A stretch of 64,000 nt of DNA from NCBI GenBank assembly GCA_026210745.1, contig CP110632.1, positions 4,339,001-4,403,000 of the forward strand. Direction: 5' to 3'. Each line of letters opens with the position of its first letter. Within the stretch, counting starts at the first letter, position 1. The notes beneath the pieces were generated by a model. That model made no database searches and was not told the origin of the DNA. It saw only the letters and a list, made by a program, of their open reading frames with translations. Of the stretch, positions 34,824 through 46,200 are shown in pieces. Source of the DNA: Exobasidium rhododendri. Lineage: Eukaryota; Basidiomycota; Exobasidiomycetes; Exobasidiales; Exobasidiaceae. The position numbers were made by a program, and so were the translations under genes.

Positions 34824-37766
34824 CAATTTGTAGGACAGCTACCACAGCAAGGTTACCCCTCCATCTCACCTCCTACTGCATATTCTCCCAATTCTTCCTT
34901 GTACCGGACTGAGATACCGCATCATAACGAATCCGACCCTGCCACTACTTCGAGACATCTTCATAGCTCTAATCAGACGAGGAAGAGTTCAAGTATGAAG
35001 AGTCAGGATGTAGAGCGAGCATACAACGAGGAAGACCATTCTCCTCCAAGCGCTTTGAATGCTCCTGCATCCTATTCAGGGATGCTGATCCCGAACAAGC
35101 CCTACGGCAGTACATCTAGCAAGCAAGCGAACAAGGCGGGCGCAGATGACGATAATGAAAAGGACGAAGGCCCTCAGTCGATAGCAAGGAGGAAGAAAAA
35201 GGCAGTCAGTTGTGAAGGCTGTCGACGAAGAAAGCTGAAATGCGATCGTGGTTGGCCGGTGAGTAGTGTGTGAGAGGATTTCAAGGAGAAAGAAATACGG
35301 TAGCTCAGACGCAAGCTTTCAAAATCAGTGCGGAGCATGTCGAGATCGAAATGAACCACATCTGTGCAAGTGGGAGGGTGGCACAAGACCACAGGCAATT
35401 GGCCGCGACCATGACAGCCCTAACCTGCTTGCCCGAATCGATCGAGTCGAAGAGCTGCTAGGTGCAATCGCTTCTCAGGTGGGACTAACAAAGGATGGTC
35501 AAGTGGTGGAACCGAAAGCACATCCCTCAAACTCAACTACCGATGACTACGATGCAAAGCCAAGTGCCGCCGAAAAGCTCCATTCGCAAAAAAGTTTTTT
35601 ACCTACAAGTTGGCGGCCTACGACGGTAGAGGAGGCTCGCTGGGAGCTCTGGCAAGGATTTATGTCTTTGCCTGATACGAATGTAGTGCGGAAAATGTGC
35701 AGATATTACTTTGACGAGGTCGATTACATCAATTATGGTGAGCTTCGCTGGTGTAAGCGATGTGATGGAAGTGTGACTTGCTCACCATCAGCCATGTACC
35801 TGTCCTATTCAGCTATAAATGAAAAGGAGTTCTGGCAAAAGGATCTTAGAGCGCATGAGGAGCTAAGGGTGATGTCGCAGGTCAAAGGACCGCTGTCACA
35901 AATTCGAATGGGACCTGACGAAGAATTACGAGAGCACCTTCAGTTTCTGGCACTCATATTGACTATTTGCGGACTGTGAGTCTAGAAGAGAGCCGGAATA
36001 GAGTCAGTGGATCTTCGTTGACGATTTGGTATCTTGACAGCTCGCTGCTATTCAGTGATCGGGAAGAGTTTGCTGAGGTGTCCGAAAGCGTGGGCAAGAC
36101 TCCGGCGTATGGTTCATTTTTTGATGGTGCTCAAAGAGCTCTGAATGCTTCCAATCCTTTTGAGGAGCCGACTTTGATGTCGATTCGCGTCCTCACCTTG
36201 CAGCTTTGGTCAATTTCAGCCGTTCGTGGTCCTCGGGTAGGCGCTGTTCTCATGGCGCAAGCTACACACCAGATGTATGCACTCGAGCTCGATCTGGAAC
36301 CACCTGCGAGCATGCCAGCAGCGGAGCGAGCTGACCGTATCAACCTTTTTCATAGCATTGTCATCATGGATTGGTTCAGCGCAGGGACCATCAAAAGGTC
36401 GTACACTGTGCGAGAAGAACCTCTCAAGTATCCCTATCTATTCGCAAAGAAACGCTTGCGAGATCGTCTGGAACCCCCAGAACCTCCTCTCTCTCGGCCT
36501 CAGTGGCTGAAGCTTGAGCTGGCTCGACTGAATCGAAGAGGAGCGGATCGAGCGGCAATGTCAGAAGTGGACGCCTACAATACCACCATTGAGATCCAGT
36601 ATGAATTGGACGATATTGCCATGAGACTACCGCCCGAATACGACGTCGAAGCGACACTGGAAAAGGAGAATGTGAACGCTGCTTCCTTCCATAGACTGGG
36701 AATACTGGTAGCCATCTCCACGCAACTGATCAGCTTACACAAGCGCTATTACATCCAAGGATGGCTTGATCCTGCCTATCGGACCTCTAGAGATATCTGC
36801 TTCACATCTGCTCGCAGGACGTGTGCTCTATTTCATAAAGTATTTGGCTACAATATCCCAGTGCACCAGATCATGAATATGGAAATGAGTGAAGTGCAAG
36901 CCACGATGGAAAAACGTCAGAAATTCACCTCCAGACTTTGGTTCATCGCACATGCCAGTGTAGGCGCATCTCTGTTGCTGCAGCATCATTATGCTCTCAT
37001 GGATGTCTACCCTGATGCAGCCGGTCCCGATCCCGACAAGATCCGAGCAAACATCGTCGAAGACTTGCGCGTCACAAAAAGATTGTTGCAGGCCTTGTCA
37101 TCTCGCTCTCAGATTGCCAAGTCGGGTCTAGCAGTCTTGACAAAGCCAGACGTGGCTCCCAAATGCCAAGATGACATGACAAAGAAGGCTTTGCAGCATC
37201 GCGAGTATGAAGACGAGGTAATGCGAAAGAGGAGAGCCAATCTAGCCATGGATCTGCAGAGTATCACAGACATCGATACATTCAGTCCTCGGAAAGTGAA
37301 GAGAAAGAGCAATCAGGATGCAAATGGTGCAGCACTGTTATCTTCTTCATCCCTTCCGAAGTACAAAAGCAATAGTCGACCGCAGTACGATGACTCGCCC
37401 CTGACGATGACTACGAGCAGCAGTATTCAGTCCCTGAACACAAAGCCTCTGGCCACGCCGAAGAGCTCCAGTAACGGAATAGATATAGCAGAAATGGAAG
37501 CCCTTTTACAGTCTACACTATCAACAGATCTGTACACTGGTCTGCCACTTGCACCGGAAATATCGTTTCAAAGACAGGCGGACCGCATCGGTGGTACTCA
37601 ACCGTATCTCCCAAGTGGACTCCTGGGCTCGTTCTCACCTAATACAGACAACTTTTTCGGGAGCTTGGAGAGCTTTGGCGGGTCCAATGGCAATGCCTTC
37701 AACACTTCTTCCTTGACGAATACTCAGCAACAGATCCTTGAGCCGTCTAATGGTAGTTGGTTCTAG
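34716..37766 (+). CDS. Zn2Cys6 fungal transcription factor
   Basis: Four exons (34716-35258, 35329-35737, 35792-35975, 36041-37766), 953 aa. A polyglutamine tract is at about residues 23-38 and a basic region precedes the binuclear zinc cluster, with C166, C169, C176, C182, C185 and C194. The first intron falls exactly inside the cluster, after C176. A short coiled-coil region (LLARIDRVEELLGAIA) follows and probably allows dimerisation. The fungal_trans middle domain begins near residue 265 and includes LQLWSISAVRG. The Ser-rich C-terminus may be an activation domain. The 54-nt intron 2 is in phase and could be retained. Targets are unknown. Confidence 0.85.
34785..34827 (+). repeat. CAG/CAA polyglutamine microsatellite
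   Basis: About eleven uninterrupted CAG codons followed by CAA codons, in frame, near the start of the Zn2Cys6 gene. Length is likely to vary between strains. Confidence 0.85.
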
Positions 37767-38165
37767 AGATTGTCATTCTGTCTGTCCCCAATCCCCCCCC
37801 CCCCCTTCCCTCTCGTTACCGGGCTTCCTTGGATCTCAAACGATCGCAATAATGTACTTTCAGCTATTACTTCTACATCCATGTCAATTCACTAAATATC
37901 TGATGCAAATGCATCACCATTGTTACGATCCATTCAAGGTGTAGAGAATATGGTAGAGGAAGGGGTGCTTTGAGCAAACAGCATAAACTTGAGCCACGTG
38001 AATTAATTATATCGGCCAGACCACGGGAAAAAAGATGGACAGGCTTTCAAGTAGTAAAGCAAATAGTGAATGTGCCGGACTCCTTAGGCTCTGATCATGA
38101 TCACGACTATGTAGTCATGTCGTGGGAGCATCGTCAGGATACTTTACATAGACGCATCTCATAGA
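37767..38165. other. Intergenic region with C13 tract
   Basis: About 400 bp between the Zn2Cys6 factor and the SR-like gene. A run of 13 C occupies 37793-37805, soon after the stop codon. No gene is supported. Confidence 0.55.
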
Positions 38166-39262
38166 ATGGCCCCTTCGCCTCTAGATCGGGCAATAAAGTC
38201 CATCGCCAGCAGAGACTACAGCGATGAAGATTTCGATAAACTCGTGGCTGAACTTATCTTGAAGGAAGCGAGGGAGAAGAACGATCTTTCATCATCATCC
38301 TCGTCGTCTCACAGACAGCAGAAGCAGGAGGGGTGAGTCTGACAGTATTCGTGCGTCGGCTCTTCATTGTCAGAGATCGATTCTGATCTCGAGGACTTCA
38401 TTCCATCAGGGAAAAGAGAATCGTCACAAACACACGCTTTCTAAATCATGTGGTGAGAGGCGTCCAAGGACACAATCGATCAATCTTGGCAAGTGTCGCT
38501 ACCTCGGATGGCGGCTTCAGGAGAAAGAATGAAGAGCGTGGGAAAGGTAGAGAGGAAAGAAGTGGGCGACGCGAGCTTCAAAACGAAAGTCGCCGAAAAG
38601 AAAGCCAGAGCCGGGGCATATTGAGAGGGTGGAGTGATGATGAAGGAGGAGACGATAGAAGTAGAGGTGCTGCAGATCGGAGGTCAGAGCGTAGGCGTAT
38701 AGAAACTCGCGCAAGCAAGAGCCCAGATTGTCCCCGACGTCGCCAATACAGTGATCCTGAAGAAGACGCAGAGGATGTGAGGAAGCGACGAAGAGACCGG
38801 CATTCGAGCAGGAGTAAAAGAGGTGGCGAGCGCGATGAAAGCAGGCACAAGAGCAGCAGCAGCAGCAGCAATATTAGTAGGGATGTGCAGATGCACCGAA
38901 GTACTCGAGAAGAGAGAGATCATCGTTCACCTTCTGCACGCAGCCCTGTTGCAGCAGCGGACACGGATTCAAAGATGGATCGATACTTTGATCGTCACTA
39001 CGACCCCAAGCTCGACGTCAGTGCAAAGGTCGCGCAAGACAAGGACGGATTGATCGAAGACGACGGTTGGGATCGTATGCTGCAGGTGCTCAAAGAGAAA
39101 GACGAGAGAAAGCTTGCCAGGAAGGAGGAAAAGAGACGAGGGAAAAGGAGTCGAGAGAAAGAGAGTGGAGAGGACCAGGCTCGAGAGGGAACAGGCCTTT
39201 TCGACACTCGCTATGCTTCCAGAGGGGGCGAGAGAGAGTGGGACAAGGGAAAGGCAGTGTGA
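38166..39262 (+). CDS. Arg/Ser-rich basic nuclear protein, unrecognised
   Basis: Two exons (38166-38332, 38410-39262), 339 aa. An N-terminal acidic/helical segment (LDRAIKSIASRDYSDEDFDKL) is followed by a Ser run and then ~180 residues very rich in Arg, Ser, Glu and Asp, like splicing-associated proteins. Near the C-terminus is a distinct block, DRYFDRHYDPKLDV, and DDGWDRMLQVLKEKDERK, which looks like a conserved motif of RNA-processing proteins that I cannot name. The stop codon lies inside a 20-bp tandem duplication (39251-39290). Function: nuclear RNA-related by composition only. Confidence 0.7.
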
Positions 39263-39290
39263 CAAATTTCAAGGCAGTGTGACAAATTCC
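39251..39290. repeat. 20-bp tandem duplication over a stop codon
   Basis: Two copies of a 20-bp unit (aaggcagtgtgacaaattyc) occupy 39251-39270 and 39271-39290, differing at a single position. The unit contains the stop codon of the SR-like gene. Confidence 0.85.
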
Positions 39291-39621
39291 CTCATCGACA
39301 CTCCTTGAATCTGTCGTTGACTGTCATCAATCTTTCGTTTCTCCTGTCCACCTCGCCCTACGCACACTCTCAATTGCATCTTTAGAAGTGACTGATCCGA
39401 AAATAGAGTTGCGTCTGTACCGCCGTGGGTGGTCTGTGCATGGGGGTGAGAAAAATTGCCCGCAAAGTGTTTCACTATGTATACATGTACGCCCGATCGC
39501 TGGCATACAAAAGCGGGCAGGTGATGTTCCTCCTTTTCCTCTATGCATGCAGAGTGCGGCTCCTGTCCCCCCACTTCCTCTTCTGCTTCCCATCCACATC
39601 ACACATCACACATCTGGAAAA

Positions 39622-40188
39622 ATGGCTACAGAACAACACCAGGCTACAATTGAGTCAACTGTCCCAAGTCTGCCAGAGCTTGCTTCTTCCAGCATGACTG
39701 GCGAGTCATTAGGAAGCATCGTAGACGATGCTAGCAACCAAGTCCTTGCGGAAATGGCAGAACGAGTCAAGGTCAAGTGAGTAGCTAACAACTCTCGTCG
39801 GTACGTTATGAAAGAGACCTGAACTCAAATTTCTCCACGCACGCCTGTTCCGCAGAGCTACAGCTGTGCAAATTCAAGCGTCGGAATTGCAAGAACTGGA
39901 AGCACGCTTGCAAGCTGCTGAGCTCAAAAGGGCAGAGGTGAGTAAGGGCACTGCTTCTGTGGATCGATCTTCTCAGGACTGGGCTGACATAGATGATTGT
40001 TCTTCGATCAAGCTCGAGGCCAAAGGTGTGCAAGTCTAGTTGCTCAGGCCGACAACGGAACGACTCCTTAGCCCGCACCAGCTTATAATGTCGCTTGCAT
40101 CAATGGCTGACTTCCAGATTTGGAGTTCCCTGCCTTTCTTCTGCGGTTTCCCTCCAACGCCGACATTGTATCACAAGACCTCCTCTAA
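39622..40188 (+). CDS. Small coiled-coil protein, unrecognised, with a 13-nt exon
   Basis: Four exons (39622-39776, 39856-39937, 40013-40025, 40118-40188), 106 aa. The first ~45 residues are Ser/Thr/Glu-rich; residues 48-85 form a strong coiled coil (heptad-like ASELQELEARLQAAELKRAE); the C-terminus is FPAFLLRFPSNAD... and ends shortly after. The third exon is only 13 nt. The join is supported because it links coiled coil to a sensible tail and keeps the phase. Without it, the protein ends in a basic sequence with no resemblance to the coiled coil. Size and layout resemble small kinetochore, BLOC or mitochondrial assembly proteins, but no family is recognised. Confidence 0.6.
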
Positions 40189-40412
40189 TTTTACATCCCA
40201 CCTTCTCACTTAATTCGACCTACTTAAGACGTACACGCGTGTGCGGCCTACTATCTTGGCTAGAAGCAGCCGGCAGGATGTCAGCTTCTCAGAGCAAGAC
40301 GCTGTGATTGCCGTTAATCTTTTGTTTTTTCTTCATTTAATTGATAAGTAGGTGTTACTTAGTCTATGATGATGGTGTGCCGGGGTGGGGGAGGAGGCAT
40401 TTACGTGTGCTG

Positions 40413-41517
40413 CTATGATACAGAAGAATCTTTTCTTCTCGTTTCCGGTGTAGGACTCCCTTCTTCTTCTTTCACTCGCTCGTAGAAGTCGCTCTTGGGA
40501 AGACTCGCTCGAGCACAGAGCACGTACTTTGCGATCTTGACTTTGCGAGCAGACTGATGAGGTGAGAATGCGTCAGGATCTCCATCAGCAATGAATTTCA
40601 CGTTTGCCACCTTCTTTTTCGCTGAAAGATGATCATCGTCGTAGCTTGATTCTCGTTTCGGCAGTTGGGTGTGTGACGTGATGAGTATCATTGCCGGGTC
40701 GTCTTTCCTTGAAGAGTATTTGTTGGCTGATTTGTGCTTCATTGCCGATTGAGGTCGATTTGGTTCCCCATGCTTGACGGAAGGTGGTGTTGCTGCTCGT
40801 ATGGTCGGGTCGGATCGTGTCCGTTTCGGCGATCTTTTGATTATCACTTGTGCGTCGTCTTGTGTCGCCAATTTACCCTTCATCTGCCTACTATGTATCT
40901 CGAGTGTTGGCGAGATGTCTGCCTCGTCAAACGAACGATCTCTCATCGAACCCTCTTTCATCACCTTCCGCTTTCCACCTCGTCGACTCGGCAAGGAGTG
41001 CTCGGTCGTATGAGAACTGCCGGAAGCCCATCCCTTGATGAAGTCGTTCTCATCGTCAAAGATACTAGACGGTGGTCGACTGATGGCAGGCGAAGATGTG
41101 AGTACGTCTACAGTAGGATTCTTTCCCGTATCACTGCCTCCGTCTTCCTGTAGTCTAGTATGCGAATCTCGTGATGTACTGCTCGAGCCGACGGTATGAG
41201 CGTCCTTTGCTAGTGAGCACCTCACTGAGACTTTGCGACATGGCTCGACCCTGTCAAAGAGAACGAACGTCATGTCAGCAAGTCTTTTTCTGTACCTTCA
41301 CGACTCTACAACGCACTTTGGAGCCAGTTCCGTGCCTGCTGTTCTTCGTCTCGTCTGAGCTACCATTAGTGCCGTCTGCTGGGGGAGTGCAGAGATCTGG
41401 AAAAGCAAAGCTGTGATCGATTGTTGATGCGCTCCAGACCCTCGATGAGATGAGGCTAAAAGTGTTGAGGAGTGATGCAGAAATCGTCGGTGTCACTGCC
41501 CTACTCTCAGAGCTCAT
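40413..41517 (-). CDS. Basic low-complexity protein, unrecognised
   Basis: Exon 1 starts at the ATG at 41517. A second exon runs to 40413. The joining intron starts near 41289, but its 3' end is uncertain: the acceptor near 41206 keeps the frame into DAHTVG and gives about 330 aa. The sequence is Ser, Lys, Arg and Asp rich. It has several SP/TP sites and a short conserved-looking C-terminus (VKIAKYVLCARASLPKSDFY). No domain is recognised. The composition suggests a nuclear, cell-cycle-phosphorylated protein; that is inference. The C14 tract at 41556-41569 lies just upstream. Confidence 0.55.
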
Positions 41518-41555
41518 TTGGTCCTTCAGCACAAAGGGTAGAGAGCACTTGCACT

Positions 41556-41569
41556 CCCCCCCCCCCCCC
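41556..41569. repeat. C14 homopolymer
   Basis: Fourteen consecutive C on the plus strand, 39 bp upstream of the start of the unrecognised minus-strand gene. It is the longest homopolymer in the window. Confidence 0.85.
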
Positions 41570-41776
41570 ACTGCTATCGCGGTACTTCCCACGCGTCGCG
41601 CTTTCACCCAAATTGATGCAATGGCCTCTCCAATTGCCTCTCCAATTTCCTCATTCCTAGATGTTTTTAAACATCTTCTAAATTTGTCCTGATCGCCAAA
41701 TTGTTACGTTCGACCAATTTGCTGATTTCAGAGCGATCAGTCAGCGAAGGGCCCAGGCAGGTGGCTGTATGCAAGA

Positions 41777-42878
41777 ATGTCCGCACCCGATCTGGAAGAG
41801 CAGAGGAGGCTCATTGAATTTGCAGCAAAGGCTGCAGAGACCTTTGTCAGCGCTTACTACTCAGCATCAGATTCACCTCATCGTGTACAGGTGAGCGCAG
41901 TGCGGCATAATGGTGCGAGAACATCCTTGGATCGAAGGAATTGACGTTCATCGGATCTTTTTCTGCGAATTCACAGCTGATACCTACACTATACCTGCCG
42001 GAGTCGACGATTGTGTGGAACGGTCATCCTATCAGCGGGTCGGCCAACCTAGGGACTTTTCTGAACAGCATGCCGGGATCGAAGCACGAAGTGCAAACTT
42101 TCGATTGTCACTCTTTAGGGGGTGGAACGGAGAATTGTGAGTAGTTTTGACTTCTGTGTGTATCACCTGAAGTGGACCATTCCGCCCGTAGACGACTCGC
42201 CTATCACTCTGCCATCTGTGAATGCTCTTTTCGGGCATTTACTACATCAATGGGCAGTAGATGAAGCTAGTAGCATCTTTGGTCGATGCGGTAGCAATAC
42301 ACAAGTCGACCACATGCAGAGGCAAGATTCATAAAGCGTGAGAGTGTTCGCAGCCGGGTCGTGCAGTAGTAAGCCTTCTTTTCAATACAGAGCTTGCTGC
42401 TGCGCTACCTTGGGGAACAAATATAAAGAAAATCACTCTCATGTCGCTCCATATAAAGGGTTCTTGGCAAAAAAGATTCAGATTGCCGTTAGAGTAGTAT
42501 CGTGAGCAAACAAACTGATTCACCATTCATCCTCTTCTATCATTATCGTCAGCAATCTTCGCAGTACCGTCGTTGTTGCTTACCGTCACAGGAGTAGTAG
42601 CGCACCATACACCAGATTCTCTTTCTGCCATGCCTACCTCGAATGCTCCCAATTCCTCATCCACCGCCACCGCAAATAAGCGGGGTGGGAATGCAGCAGA
42701 TGGGAGCGATCCTTCTGTGCCCATCGAAAGTCTTCCAAGGTTCTTCAATCAGAATTTCATCTTGATTCATCAGGGTGAAAAGGAAGGGGGAGTCAATTGC
42801 TCGAGTGGCACTGACGATTCGAATCCAATAGTCGGCCGCTTCTTCGTCCAAGCTGATACGCTTCGCTTTGTTGGCTAG
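41777..42878 (+). CDS. NXT1: mRNA export cofactor Nxt1/p15 (NTF2-like)
   Basis: Three exons (41777-41890, 41977-42136, 42553-42878), 199 aa. The NTF2 fold of p15 is readable: FAAKAAETFVSAYYSASDS, IPTLYLPESTIVWNGHPISG, FLNSMPGSKHEVQTFDCHSL, then LTVTGVV and RFFNQNFILIHQ after the second intron, and a last strand. Nxt1 is the partner of Mex67/NXF1 in bulk mRNA export. It is longer than human p15 (140 aa) because of two Ser/Gly/Asn-rich inserts in the last exon. The second intron is 416 nt, far longer than others here. It ends in gtcag and joins phase-perfectly to IFAVPSLLLTVTGVV. Confidence 0.85.
42137..42552 (+). other. 416-nt intron of the Nxt1 gene
   Basis: GT-AG intron about six times the length of the others in this window. 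It contains a perfect 6-bp inverted repeat (ggtcga...tcgacc) near 42282-42312. No C/D or H/ACA box set is convincing. Confidence 0.7.
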
Positions 42879-43295
42879 TCCGCTGCCCTAGAAGCAACAT
42901 TTCATCCATTTGTAACAATACCACCACACAATACATGCACTGCTTCGTCTTTCTTACCACCATTGCTGTTTCGTCCCTCAGCACTTCTGGAACGTCTTCC
43001 TTTTTTTTTTTTTGCTTCGAGAGTGTTGTATATATTCTGGCAATTTGGAATTTGGCAGGTCTCGGTGTGGCCTATGCGGTACACGTGGCTCTGCTCCACT
43101 TCGATGGATATTCATCTCGGAACATTCGTCTCGATGCTATTCGTCTCCCCAACCATACGTCGAGTGGACAGTAGCGATTCAGTGTCGCCCACCCCTCTTA
43201 CAGTCTCCATCTTCTGGCCCCGTATTCTGCAGCCGCTGGACCTTTTCGACGCCAGACTCTAGTCGCTGCTGCGCACAGAAGAATATCCACTAGGT
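42879..43295. other. Intergenic region
   Basis: About 420 bp between Nxt1 and Ede1. A T13 tract lies at 43001-43013. This is probably the Ede1 promoter and 5' UTR. Confidence 0.5.
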
Positions 43296-46200
43296 ATGGC
43301 GACGCCAGCTTCCATACAACTCACGCCGGCTGAGCGCCCCGGGTATGCGCACTTCTTTGCGTTGGCAGACCCTCAAAGCACTGGGATGGTCTCAGGCTCA
43401 GCCGCTGTATCATTCTTCGCTCTTTCAGGCTTACCTACACCCGTGTTGGGTAGCATATGGTCGATTGCCGATTCGGAAAACAACGGATTCTTGGGTCCCA
43501 CCCAATTCAGCGCGGCCTTGCGATTGATCGGACATGCCCAAGGTGGAAAGGCGGTAACGGAAGACCTTATTCGTGACGCTGGACCAATGCCTACCTTTAA
43601 AGGTGTCACTCTACCTGCGCATCTGACTGGTGCAATCTCTACACCAAGTCGTACCTCCTCCACCATGGTACAGCCTCAAGTGACTGGCAGTGGTGGATTT
43701 GGCCCCAACGAGATCAAAGTCGAAGATCGAGCTCGCTATACCCGCATCTTTGCAAGTGCCGGGCCTCAAGGAGGTCTTCTAGATGGTGAGTGAGGTCTGC
43801 ACGCCTGGTATGTAAAACACCCCATATTGATCGCAATTCTTCCTTTTTGATTTGCAGGCGAAAAGGCAAAGGAGATCTTCGTCAAGTCGAAGTTGCCCTT
43901 CGATAAGCTGGGCGCCATCTGGAACCTGGCCGATACCAAAGCTCGAGGCAAGCTGGATCTCACCGATTTCATCGTTGGAATGCACTTCATCCAGTCGACT
44001 ATGAATGGAAGCCTCACTACGATTCCTGCTTCACTGCCTGCTGGTCTGTACGAAAAGGCCGCTGGTGGAAATGGCGCGATACCATCTGGTCCTATGGCGA
44101 GTCCCCTTGGTGTCCAGAACACAGGCGGCTCTACTGGCTTCATATCGAGACAGATGACCGGTTCCAACCAGTTCTCTACGCCGGTCAGTCCTTTGCGCTC
44201 TAATTTGCGATCACCTCCTCCCACCCTCAATAATCCTTCGATCTTGCAAGCTCAACGAACCGGGTCTACCTTTCCCACTCCCTTTCCCGTCTCTGATTGG
44301 GCCGTTTCTTCCGCTGATAAAGCAAAATCGGATCGCTTCTTTGATGGGCTCGATAGCGAACAGCAAGGCGTTCTCGGAGGACAAGAAGCAGTCCCCTTCT
44401 TTATGCAAAGTGGCCTCAACGAAGTGACATTGGCTCACATCTGGGATCTGTCCGACATCACCCAATCTGGTAGCTTGACGAGGGACGAATTTGCTGTTGC
44501 AATGCATCTGATCAATCTCAAAATCACTGGTAGTGACCTGCCTCAAGAGTTGCCTGCTACGTTGATTCCACCAAGCCTGCGAGGCAGTAATTTACCTCAA
44601 GCTGTCAATCCGAAAGAGACGGACACCCAGCGAGATCTCTTTTCGCTCATGGACGATGATGTAGACTTTCCCGGCTCGACAGCGAGTGCTTTTGCCGTTC
44701 CTACCCAAGTCACAGGGAACAACAACCTGTCAAGGACCGCGCCTCCGGCTGCAAAGTCTACCGGACCTTTCGATGACGACTTCTTGGGGACCGCCTCTAA
44801 TGCTAGTGCTGCTCCTCCGTCATCTGCTGGCGTCCCTTCTTCCGCTGCTGTTGGTGGGGGATATGGATATACTGCGTTCGGGTCAGGTATTGCGACGACG
44901 CTGTCACCTAACATGACTGGAGCAAGCACGATGAGTGGTCAAAATCGCTCGACACCCAGACCGTTTGACGAGGCCGCCTCTCGATCCACCTTTGTGCCAC
45001 CGACAGCTTCCGCCCCCTTTGGAGATGCAAGCTCTGAAGCAGCAAATCAGCGTCTCGCACTGGAAAGCACACAGAAGAGCTTGACTGATCTGGAAGGTAG
45101 AAAGACCACCTTGCAAGGCAGTGTAGCGTCCGACGGACTGTCTATCTCTGACTTGACTACCAGATTAGAGACTGTACGTATGCGCCATCAGACCGAGTCT
45201 GAAGCCGTCAAAGCTCTTACGGAAAGACAGGCTTCACAAATGGCAGAGCTCAAGAAATTGCGAGAAGAGTCTGTCCGGGAAGAGTCTGAACTGAGCAAGC
45301 TGAAAGCAGAAAAGGACGAGATCGAGCAAGGCTTGATGAAAGATCGAGAAGACGTTCGAGAGATGAAGAAGCTAGTGGGGGAAAAGACACAGGAGAAAGA
45401 GGCGTTAAAGGTGGAGCTGGAGAAGATGAAGAAGGATGCTAGATTGCAAAAGGGTTTGGTGGCCATCGGCAAGAAGCAATTGAATCAAGCCGATACCGAG
45501 GTAGCTTCCGTCAAGAATGAGCTGGAAAGTACAAGAGCGGAAGCCGAGCACGCAGAGCACGGCGAAGTGTCGATGATGAATTCCAATGCGGAGCCTAATC
45601 ATCGGGAAGCCGCTTTAAGTCCGAATGGCAGTGTCAGAAGTACCAATCCGTTCGATCGTGTTCCTGGAGGCATTACCACGATGGGAGCGATGGCAGGAGC
45701 AGGTGTTGCTACAGCAGCGGGAGCGGGCGCGATACTCGCCCATCACGAGTTGACAAATGATCAGAGCACTCAAGCAAGTACGCAAGTCGAACAGCAAGAG
45801 GATGATCCCTTCGGAGTGGGCAACACCAGCACGACGTCCATGACGAATGCTCCAGCATCGCAAAGCAAGTCGCCGGCCGCATTTGACGATAGCTTTGGGC
45901 AATTTGATCAATCGGACTCCTTTGCTGCTCCTTCCGTTGCGGAAACCACTTCCCATAACACGGAAGCGCCAGGATCGAATGTGAACAAGGCATTTGACGA
46001 CGCCTTTGCCGACTTCGATAATTCCTCCGCCAACGGTATGACGGATGGAGCGGCTGAGACGGAAGATATCACAAAGGGAGTGCCGGGCTCCTTTGCTGCC
46101 GCAGAAGACGCCGAGAACAGTCAGGTAGACTCCTTCAAAGCCAGTGAGCCTACTTCCTCTCTTCCTGTAGCAGAGAGAGCAGAAGGGCAAGTGGACTCGA

